A stretch of DNA of 64,000 nucleotides. Origin: Nautilus pompilius (lineage: Eukaryota; Mollusca; Cephalopoda; Nautilida; Nautilidae). The stretch spans positions 2,438,001 to 2,502,000 of the forward strand of contig JACATO010000311.1 of NCBI GenBank assembly GCA_018389105.1. Reading direction: 5' to 3'. A program made the translations under genes and the position numbers. Below, piece after piece: positions 1 through 10,900 of the stretch. The notes beneath the pieces were generated by a model. The model was not told where the DNA came from and ran no database searches. It was given only the letters and a program-made list of their open reading frames with translations. Numbering within the stretch: position 1 is the first letter of the stretch; the number at the start of each line of letters is the position of its first letter.

Positions 1-286
1 ATAAACTTTATGAAAAAGTACAAGTGGCCATAGGCAGAAGAAAAGAAATTGACAACCAAAGTTCAAACCCTTGGAATTGCAATGGCAGAGGCACTAGAGA
101 CATTTTAAGGAAACCCAGCCAGACTCAATTACAGCATTTCTATTTCAGCCAAGTTTCATTTGAATGCCCCTTATACTACAAAACCCACAATACCACCAGT
201 AACTCTAGTATAAAGAGAGTTCAACCTAATAAGAAACAGACTGCTTCTCAGATGGTTGTTAGTAATGAACAGTAATTTGTATATTA

Positions 287-1469
287 CATGTTGTTACAAG
301 AGTTTTGTTGGCATTTATATTATGTTAATTTGGATTTCATTTTTTTTGCATGCATGTGAAGGCGTATGTAGATAAGTTATAAATCGTTTTGTAGCGTGTG
401 CTTTGGCATACATTATGCAAAACCTACCTTTTTAAAAATCATTAAATGGACATCTGTTTCAGGGTTCTGAGTGAAGCACAGATAGAAAAGCTTTTCATGC
501 TATTTTGCTTCACAAGTTGAAACTAGGCCACAGAGTGAGTGAGGAAACTCATAGCCTTAAGCAAGCATGGGGTGAGGACATAGCAAATGAGCGCACAGTA
601 CAACGATGGTTTGCAAAGTTTCGAACAAGAGATGAGAGCCTCGAAGATAAGGAACATAGCAGAAGTCCTTCCAGCTGTGATTACGACTGTCTGAAAGCCT
701 CTTGATGCAATTGGCAAGGTGAAAAAGCTTGAAAGTTGGTGCCTTGCGAGTTGAATGAACAACAAAAATGATGATTGGAGATCTGGTCTTCGCTTGTCAT
801 AAGAAACAAAGATGACCCATTTATTGACCAAATCGTTACCTCTGGTGAAAAATGGATCCTTTACAACAATTGCAAACATATCAGCATAGTGGTTCGACAT
901 TTCAAGACCCAGCCTCCACCCAAAGAAGCTCATGGTTACTGTCTGGTGGACTGCAACTGGTGTCATCTATTATAACTTCTTGCAATCTAGCGAAACCATC
1001 ACAGCTGAAATGTAATGTCATGAATTAAACGTTGTTCATCAGAAACTCTCCCAACGACAGCTGGCATTGGTGAATGGAAGTGGCTCAATCCTGCTCCACA
1101 ACAGTGCTCGTCCTCATGTTGCAAAAGTGACTCTTCAGAAATTGAACACATTTGTGTACGAAGTTCTCCCTCACACAGCCTATTCACCAGACCTTTCTCC
1201 CACAGACGACCATCTTTTCAAACACCTTGACAGTTTCCTCGATATGAAATCCTTCTCCAACAAAGCAGCAGTTGAAACTGCCTTCCAACAGTTTATCAAT
1301 TCCAGAAATCCAGATTTTTTTTCAAAATGGTATAAACGTGCTTGTAACTCATTGGCAGAAGTGTATTGATTGTAACGGACCTTACTTTGATTAATAAACT
1401 TCATGTTCAGCAGTGATATGAAGTCTCAATGTTGTGGTAAAAAAATGACAAAACTTTTGTAACAACCTG
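287..1469 (+). mobile_element. mariner element, decayed, with terminal inverted repeats
   Basis: The left end (291-315, TTGTTACAAGAGTTTTGTTG...) is matched in reverse complement by the right end (1441-1465, ...CAAAACTTTTGTAACAA). These imperfect repeats of about 25-30 bases frame a 1.18-kb unit holding broken mariner transposase. A TA dinucleotide precedes the left end; the right target copy has mutated. The unit is oriented opposite to trio and lies 3' of the last visible trio exon. Confidence 0.85.
466..1369 (+). pseudogene. mariner transposase pseudogene (DD34D family)
   Basis: Three blocks in different frames belong to one transposase. The N-terminal helix-turn-helix part (about 490-703) has LHKLKLGHRVSEETHSL and ANERTVQRWFAKFRTRDESL. 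A middle block (about 805-970) has the motif EKWILYNN. A C-terminal block (1067-1369) has NSARPHVAKVTLQKL, YSPDLSPTDDHLF and ends NSLAEVY. The style resembles the Hsmar1/SETMAR group. The first catalytic Asp position reads SGEKW instead of an acidic-acidic pair, and the second reads HNSARPH, so two catalytic Asp codons are lost in addition to the frameshifts. It cannot encode an active enzyme. Confidence 0.9.
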
Positions 1470-4400
1470 ACAGATACACGCCTATATGGATCACATGCTC
1501 CTCCCCACACAGTAAAGTACATCATGATCGCAGAAGTGATTAACAAGCTATTACTGGACTTTGGCCATCATGCAGTACTGAATGCATCAGCCACCTTGAT
1601 AGACATATGACAAGCCACTTCACACACTAGCCATCACATGCTGCTATCTTGGTTTGGTCAAGAAAGCAATGAACCTACCCAATGCACCATAAATACTTCA
1701 CCTGGACTTGATTGTCACTATTTCATACACAATGGCAGAAACCAACAGCTAAATCGAAATGGCATCCCTAAGTATGACAACTTTAACACTGTGCAACAAT
1801 GACATTTCTCATGAAATAATGAATAGTTTAAAAAATTCAAAAGTCTACCTGCCCCACCATGAATTTTTAGTGTTGAAGTTTGAAAAGTGTAGGTGTGCAT
1901 GCGCATTGGAAGAGAGCAATGGAATCATTGACTGACATATATCCCTGTAAAACAAGGGCTAATCCAAGAGTTCAGTTTTCTTCTTGACTTATCAGATCAG
2001 TTTCACATGATGAATATTTTGGATTTTCAATTTTGTTTTTCAGATGGTACTATAAAAACACTAAAGGATCTCGCAAAGCTTCTCCAAGGTGTGAACAGGG
2101 GGGGGGGCTGGTTGAATCATCTGGGAAAGACAGAGAATATGTCCATCATGCTAGAATCAGCCAAGCCTCCTACCAAAGATACCCTCACCCCTCAAAAAGC
2201 TTTAAGATACCCTAGTACAAGTAGATGGTATGTACCACCCAATATTGCTGAAATGAAGAAATTGGAACTAAAAGCTCTATGAGCATGGATCTTTCTATTG
2301 TCAAACTGTATTTGCCAAAAGCTCAGAACCAGAGAAAATATTCCAAGTGCAAACTTAATACTACTGAAAAAAAAAAAAAAATGAAGACCTGTCTGCTAAA
2401 AAATGCCAAAAGGAGCCATGTGAAGGTTGGAAAGTTAAATATGAGTAAATTAAAATAAATAAAGTTTCAACTCTTGGGGAGGGGGAGATTGACTCCTCAC
2501 ATAGATCAAATACCAGATACCTTTAATTCAAGATCCTTCAACCTAGGTCAATGTGTTATTGGGTGTATGGGAATAGTAGTATGTAGGATACATATCAGAT
2601 GAACATGATGTCTTTTTGTCAATTTTATGCATGATTGTGAGAATCTACCAATTTTTGCTTGCCAACAGCACAAGATAATTATTGGATTCAAGCTGATCAC
2701 CATTTTTTTGTCACTGTCAAGCACTGTTTATGAATATAAACTGGAGGAACAGTTCTTTAAGAAAGTAGAAGCAAACTTGAAATTTTAAGGCCTTCAAAAT
2801 TAGTTGATAAACAAAATAACATCATGGTTATATTACTAAATGTCTGTAATGCATGTATTGTGTACTCAATTTAGAGTTAACTGTGGTGAACATAACAGAT
2901 TTTATGAATGTGTGAAAATAATGTACAAACATAATGGATTAATGATTACATGACTAACTTTCATCTAAAATAAATTTCTCTCTCATTAGGCTAAACAAAT
3001 CCACCATTTTTGCTCCAGAGGTATTACCTATGATGTCGCTGAACACAATTCCAAGTATCCAAAATCAGTTGTTTTCTTTCCTTATACCTATAGTAATTTT
3101 GTAAAGTAATAAGAGTGGATACAAAATAGTTTCAGTTAATAATGATATATATAAAATTGAGCCAGATAAAAGACATGGTAAAAAAAAATTTCAGATAGTT
3201 GTTTCGGCATGGAATAAGCCAACTCTCAATTATATGATCCAAAAATAAACTTGACATGATTTTCTAACAATCATCTAGCAAACATGCTTATACACACACC
3301 GATAAACTGAGGTTGGTTGGTCCACAATCACAGCTGGCAGTGCATACGTAAAAGAGTTATGCTAAACTTATATGCTATATTTTGGTTTTATTAATTTTAT
3401 ACTTTTCCTTTTGTGTGATATTCATGATAAAAAAAAAAAATTAGTCAAGTTCTTAGTCATAAGTTGCATTTCCTAACCTATCCAGGTTCCCCACAAAGTA
3501 TTATTCAATAAATGTACAAGTTTAATGCAGTACTTAACAAAAAAAAAAAATGTCAGTCCCATCAAATATAATAAAATTGATGTTAGTTATTTTACCAAGG
3601 ATAGAATGCAGAGTTACTTCCCCTACATGATTAGTGAAATGCCATTTGAGTCCTTTTCAGTAGTGTTAGAGTTAATACATTTTTAAAAACTTCAATAACT
3701 GACAAAAGTTGAGTATTTTTAAGCGATGGCATGACAAACCATCAGTTTTAGTTTTACTTCTGACAAAAATTTCCTTGCCAAATGACACAATCAATGAAAA
3801 AATTAATTAAAATATAAAAAGTAAATATTCTTTTAAAATCAAAACTACTGTCACACCCACTAATTTCTGTTAAGTCTTCCATTTCAAATACCCAGAACTT
3901 ACCATCTCAAATATCTTTGCAACAAAACATTCTAATGATTTTTTAATTAAATTTTCTAAATGTAGCCATTCAAATGCATTCAATGAAAAACGTTTTTCTA
4001 CATGTATTCTAAAGTTGGTAGCATTGTCTAGGATTACTATTTTTGCCCACATTTTTAGTAAGGGATGAATGACAAATGTTGCAGTGGCCATTTTTTATAA
4101 AATTAGAATATTAATATCTAATAAACAAAAATAGATTGACTTAGAGTTCAAAGAAAATATTTTAAAACACTTGAGCAACCTCAAAATAATATTTAATCTT
4201 AACAAAAATTTGCATAACTTTTTTTTTTTTTTACATTTATCGAAAAAGTGTGGTTTCTACAAATTCGAATTCCAAAGTTCATTTTTTAAAAGCACCCTAG
4301 GCCACATACCATGGCATTCTCCTCCAAACCACACTCTTCATGAAAGCAGGCAGCAGCTATGTTTTGTACACATTGAAAACTTTTTTATCAACATAACAAA

Positions 4401-4817
4401 AACAGGCAGTCCCATATTGGCAGCTTGATTAGAGCTGCTAACGAACTCTCCAGACCATTATCTAATTCAATGAGGTCAGCCACCTAACAAACTTACCATT
4501 TCACAAGTTCCAGATGCAATGCCTATGCCCAGCAATATATTTCATGCTGTGATTTACAGCATATAGGAAGAGAATTTGCAATTATGATGAATAATAACCC
4601 AATTTTGACGATACCACTTATCAAAGTCATGGATCTTCTTTTTGTTATAGTTTAATAATAATAAAAATGAATCAAAATTCTATGGTATCACATATTTTTG
4701 GTTTGGTATACTTTTGTTTCCAGATTACCCACTCAACAATGTTTTCCATAGGACAATGTTACAATAAAATGGAACCAAGCTTTGTTTTTAGCAGTAGAAA
4801 CTAAAAATGATATTGAT
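1470..4817. other. no gene recognised; AT-rich region 3' of exon V
   Basis: The stretch has several A-runs (2367-2381, 3430-3440, 3539-3550) and scattered short open frames. A plus-strand frame at about 2010-2280 (TIKTLKDLAKLLQGVNRGGG, later YPSTSRWYVPPNIAEMKKLE) and the 1480-1900 segment are less AT-rich and could be old repeat sequence, but I cannot name them. No SH3 or GEF2 exon of trio is visible on the minus strand. Confidence 0.5.
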
Positions 4818-4965
4818 TCAGACAGTTGGTGCACTGACCCGAGTACTTCCGCCACTGCTGCTGCTATCTGTAGTTGCTGTGGTAGCTGTTGAATTCACTG
4901 AGGCCAAACTTGCCCGACGTTCAATTTGCACATCCTCCAAAGATGCTGTATCACTCTCCAGATCT
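4818..4965 (-). CDS. trio: trio exon V, Ser/Thr-rich linker with optional stop
   Basis: Acceptor TTGGTAG; one base completes an Arg codon, then [42 protein letters not shown]. At 4838-4837 a donor-like GG|GTCAGT would splice onward in phase 0, toward the SH3 domain expected next in Trio. If it is not used, the frame reads VSAPTV and stops at TGA 4820-4818, giving a protein ending after GEF1, as kalirin-7 does. The ...SSSSGG position matches the linker just before SH3 in vertebrate Trio. No clear polyadenylation signal is visible close downstream, so the spliced form is likelier. Confidence 0.85.
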
Positions 4966-7900
4966 CTACCAAATAGATTTAAACAAACTCAATTAGATTT
5001 TAGATTTTTAAAAAATACAAACATCAGATGCACTGTATAAGCTCATACACAGAGCAAACAAAGTTATAAAAAGAAACCATTTGAGAGGTTGGTCTCCTGT
5101 GTCCAAGCTGTGTGGTACTTAGGGTCCGTACTTTCAAGGGCTGCCACAAATAAACCCATTATTATCTGGTTACTTCCCTTGAGGAGTTAAAGCGATGTTT
5201 AGATGGTTTCAAAATAAATAAAACAAGAAAAAACAATCCTCTTCTAAGCACTCAATTTCTTACTCTGTTGTTCAGGAGTAACTGCAAAAGCTTAAAAATA
5301 AAGTAAAAAAAAAAAAAAAAAAAAAAACCCCTTTCCCAGTAGAATTTTTAGAAATACATTGTAAAGTTTATAAAAATAAAGTTAGTAGTTTTCTTTTTTT
5401 TTCCTTTTTTGCTGCATATATACACAAACCATTTCAATACCAAATGCCTATGTACAGCACATTGTGATCCCATTCCTTCACGCAAAAATATTGACTTGGA
5501 AGTAGCACCATGATTTCCAATTCACAAAGTCTTAAAGATCTTTCTTTGAATTTCTATGCCTTAAACTAATTTCTTAGAGTAATTAAGTGGAAAAGTGAGC
5601 AGCCTGTGATGTAAAGATTACAAGCAATTTTCCTTTAATCATTATAGCAGCCAAAGAAAAGAAGGGGTTCACATTCATCCTGAAAGATTCTGCACACATC
5701 AAAGTCAGCAAATTCTACCTGTCAACAGTTAGAGTGTTGAATCTAAGCTGAAAGGCAGTGAAACTACAGCTGACCTGCTTGTTCGGTGAGTTGTGAATAT
5801 CTTTGATGGCTTGGTCAGAGGTTCTGTCAATGTTTGGTGCATGTAGAGCAGTCGATCTTGGATCAACTCACGCATTTTCTTCACCCATTGCTGTTTTGTG
5901 TCAAGTGAAGATGCCTGTTCAAAGAGAAGAGGAAAGATTAATTTTATACTTATCGCTTCATTCAAGTGAGCACAAATATTAATAGAATACTGGTGGTCCT
6001 AGCCCACACCTAATATAGGGGAACAACCTTTTTTCTGAATCTTTTATTTAAAAAACAAAAAAATATTAACCATGAGAATTTTATGGAAAATTCCCCTAAT
6101 ACCTAAACATGATAGTTTACAGTAAAAATATTCTGTAAAAAGAAACTATCACATAAATTTGGAATTTGTAGGAACACAGTCTCATTTCATCAGATCTCTA
6201 CAATTAATGTTATTATCTGTACACAATGCAATCTCCCAAATGTAATACACTATAATTTAATGACTCAATCTATTATAGATGTAGATGATTAGGTAATGTT
6301 CTGTAAAATGCCAACTATCCATTTGATCTTATGCATAACATAATACCAGTACTTCATTAGCATTAATTCTGCTAACATTGGTAGTGCTTGTTTCTTTTGT
6401 AATTCTATTTCTATAAACCAGTGCCATATAACAGTGGCCAAAATTATTAAAAAAAATTAAGCTTTTCAATAAAGTAGGTTTTTTTTTTGAGAATGTGTGA
6501 GTATGTGTTACAATGCAAAAATGCAATTTTAGCATTGGTTTGATGTCCACTGCATCTCTAATGCAGTAAGTTTTGGTGAAGACAGAGTAAATAACAAATA
6601 AATTGTACATTTTGCAATATTGTTTTGACTAGAGAAAATTAGCTTAACAAAAGAAATACAGAAATGATAATCAGAAACAAAATTACCGCTGCAGCCATAC
6701 CGACTGTAATTACACAAAAACATCAAAATGACTTTGGGTGATGCCTCCACTATTAGTCACTAGGAAACATTTGTTGTTGTGTTGTATACCAATCTTTACA
6801 ACAAAGACAAATAACCATGTTGAGTTAAAAAAACCACAACACTAAGCATTTAACTAAAAATCCAATGCCATAAGAAGCCATTTCCTAGTTTGGCAGGGAA
6901 ATCCGTACTAGAATCCCTCATTTTTAGACATGGAAAGAAATCCTGCACATGTGACCAGCTGGCAAAGAAATGAGAAGAAATCATTCATGTGTGAGGGGTA
7001 ACCAAACCCTGTGCAGTCCAACAGTCTAACCAACCTCTGGGTTACCAGCCACCCATGGGAAATTTGCTTTATCAACAGTAACCAGAGATTATACAAAAAT
7101 AATCTGATAAACCACTCATCTCCTCTTTGGAGACAACACAGCTGGTTCCTGACTGTTAACAGCACATCAAAGGAGAGAAAGTTGAGGGGGGGGGATTTGA
7201 GGTTTCCTGCCCAAGCATAGGAATCTCTAATCCCTGCAGAAATCTACTAGAGCTTAGAGCTTCCCAGAAATCATTGGGGGTAGTTAAAAAAAAAGGAAGG
7301 ATAATTTCAGATTGTTAATAATAGTATACAACAACAACGTACCTAATATAACAAAGAAACCTAACCTAAAAAAATAATAATAATTACTCTTCATCATTCA
7401 CTTAGTTTGTAAAGATCACGCACGTGTGGATGAAAAACAATAAACTTGGTGTAGTTAGCACAGATAGAAGTTTACTAATATTAGAAATCTATGTAATGCT
7501 CCACTCTACTCCTGCCTGACCCCTAGCTATCAGCTGCATACCATAGTAACACAATCCCTCTCAAGAGATGGTCAAGTTTGGGGTTGACCCTTGAGGGTGG
7601 GGTGGCAGATTACTCTGCTTAGTGGCTTTTGTAGACAGAAAGTCCTCTACCTGAAAAGAGTGGAGGCCAGGGGAGCTTTTTGCCTTTGGCCTGCCTCTCT
7701 GGCTGGGAAGGTTAGGTGCATAGAGACTGATTTTCAGAATTGATATGCTGAGGTCTTTTCCCCAAGATTGGTTTTTTGGCTGAGGAAGCGATCACTCTAA
7801 CATGGGGTGCTTGTGCCCCTTACCCTGGCCAAAAAGGCGGCTAGTTACATAAGGTGCATTGCTTCAGTGCCTCAACATGGCCTTTTAGGCCATTACAGGA

Positions 7901-10900
7901 GCTTGCTCCACACCTGGCTTCTGTCACCTCCACACCCTTCTCCTCAGAGATAAACACACATACACAAACTTTCACACACACCCACACGCAAGCACCACAC
8001 AAAAGAAAAAAAAGTTACAATTTTTTTTTTATAGTGATTTATGTTGAAATATGGGTTTTTATTTGCTTTAATAGAAAGAAAAAAGCCATTAATTTAATAT
8101 ATTGTAATGAGATTCAACTGAAAATTAATGTTTATTTATCTTAGAACTTGTGAAAAGTGCCAATGGTTTAGTTTGAGTTTCAAGAGAAATAATGTGGTCA
8201 ACCAGTATTGAAATGCTTAACATTTCATCTCTCCAATACCCCCCTCATCTACCTGATCCAATGCTTAGCCATACTCCAGGAGACTAAATGATTGTCCATC
8301 TGTCTGTGGTTGTATGGAAAATCTCAAAAATAAATTACATTTAGCTTTAGTGATCACATAAGTTCACTTTTTTCTTTGCTTCACAGACATCCAAGCTTCA
8401 AATTCTGTATGTCTATAATTTGGTTTAGAGCTAGTATAGAGTAAACATTAGAGCTGGAATATTATGATTTGGCAGGCCAAAAAAATCCTTATACAAACAA
8501 TAAATTAAACTTCTAGTAGTTGTATTAATACTTAAAAAAATAACAATAATAAAAAATGTGTAATAATTCTAATACAAAATATTTTCAACAAATGAAGTGT
8601 ACATCTATTACCAAAATTAAACAGTCTGGGATGTTCTTTCACCACTATCTACTAAAGCCTAATCTACCAAATAAAGTTTTTTTCTTTTTAAAGAAATAAA
8701 ATAAATTTGTAACTTTTAATGCAATCAACAGAACAAATCATATAATTTCTTTAGTCTTTAAAATGTTTAATTTATTTTAAGAATTTGTACAAAGTTAAGT
8801 TGACAAAAATACAAATCTCAATGAGGAAGATGTAGATAACAAATAGAAGTCACCTACAGACAGATTCATGCATGCTAGTCTTTATGTTACATAACTTTAC
8901 CATCAACCACTTCCAAATAATATTAAATCTAATTTAGTCTTTTTAAACAGTGCTCTCTCTCTCTCTCAGGCAAAAGAAACACAGCATGTGACTATTTTAC
9001 ACTATGCTTCTTTTCATTGACATCTGCATCTACAGCCAAAGTTCTCATTATTATAAAGACAACACTCAGCATACAGAGTATTGATGGCTTGACAAACAGG
9101 TAGCATAAAGTATCTATCAAGGTGCACTGTTGAGTGGCAGAGTTAATTAGGATGAATCCAAAGCAGGTTATCACACCTGAACAACATTTTTAGGATTTCA
9201 ATTACATGGCAGATTCCAGCGTGATGGCAGCAACACAAAATAAATGAATCTACTATGCATTTTCAGGTGGGCTAATATGAATCATGTAGCATGGATCACC
9301 ATTGAAACCCCTTACTCTCAGCATTACAAATAAAGTGAGAATGGCAAGAAACCATTTTCAAATGAAGACTGATTTAATAGATGAGAGACAACACCTTTCA
9401 TCCAAAATAACCACTACATATTTTTAATGCAGATTCTGTGTTTCAGGTACAACTTCCTACAATGGGACAATGCCAGCTCACACATTGTCAGACACTGCTT
9501 ACCCTCACAGCAGCATAATGTCCTGCTGCTCCTCTTGTCCTTTTTTTTCTTCTCTCTTTCTTCTAACATGGTACCAAAGTCACAAATGGGTCAGATATGT
9601 AGTGCAGCATGCTGGCTAGATGTCTTGATGGTTAAAAAGATCCATCCATCATTAACAACTGGACCATCTTGCAAGTTTATTTTCACATGATTTTCATCTC
9701 CCTTAACAAGCTAATTGTGTTATCAACTGATAAGGAAACAGCTCCATCTGCCTTATTATAAAACAAAAAAATTTTTTTAACAACTCTACTCTTATCCAGT
9801 CTCCTATGTTGTCTGCAGTATTGCTTCTTCAGCACACTCCGCCAGGCATGAACAACAAAGGACACAGTACATAATTAACCGTTAAACTTTCTCCTAAGGC
9901 AGCAGAGGTGTCACAACTGAACAGCAGCCCCACCTTTAAAAAAAAAATCTACATCACTTCAGGTATCTGTATTCTAATGCTTTTCTTGTTTAACAAACTC
10001 ATTTACTCTATGTTAAGGGGTTCTTTCAAGGTTGAAAAAACTGTTTTATTTTTATCATATTTTGAGTTATTGGGATATTTAGTTGATATAATAATGAAAA
10101 AAAAAAGCCAGTGAACCTAAGTAGACACAGCACGAATTCATTGGCATCACATCTATCTATTTTCAAGCATCCATAACTTTCTAGTTTTTCATCCAAATGC
10201 CTTCAAACCTGGAATAGTCTGACTGTAGCTTGACAAATGTAACATCCCAACATTTTTTATTTGTAGTATTTTGCAAGTTTTTAAGCGAAAATGTCAAATT
10301 TGAAAAATTTCAAAATTAAGACAATGCCTAAAAAAATAAACACGCAAGTGTTATCAAATTAAAAAAGAATTACTCAGTTCTAATGTTTCATAAGCTTACA
10401 AGGTTAACATGACAACCATACAAAGTTGTAAACCTACATATCTTGGTTTGAGTATCAAGTATATCATACATTTTTTTTTTCCTTTCTAAGCTGGTCTGAA
10501 ATGCCAAAGTCCAGTAGAAGACACCTTAACACAGTGACTCAGACCTAAAATATGCCTTTGATAAATGTTTTCAAGATTAACAATTTCCACTATCTAGATT
10601 TTCTTTTCTTAAATAAAGGTAAGTGGTTTTTTTTTATTTTAATGCGCTTTGTACATTTCAGTTCTGCAGTAACTGGCTACACCTCTTGATGTGGGTTAGC
10701 AGTCAGCCACTGCACACCTACAGTTATCCAAAGAAATCCAACAGCATCATGAAAATGAATTACTAAGTATACACCAATAAATGCTTTCTTCACTTAGCAT
10801 CACTTTCTGGATACTTTTTCACATGACGGTAGTTCAAATTGTCAGAATTTTCAAAAAAAAAGAAAAACAACATTTGTATACAAGCAGCTAACCACATTTT

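Noticed and set aside
523..966. 147-codon minus-strand frame at 0.5-1.0 kb
   Set aside because: It is the reverse shadow of the mariner transposase on the plus strand.
3870..4091. Minus-strand frame as the SH3 exon expected after exon V
   Set aside because: No SH3 hallmarks (ALYDF/VVHDF type start, WW-type patch) can be read, and there are no matching splice sites.
6985..7070. Functional tRNA gene
   Set aside because: A- and B-box-like strings exist but spacing is short and no cloverleaf or acceptor stem forms.
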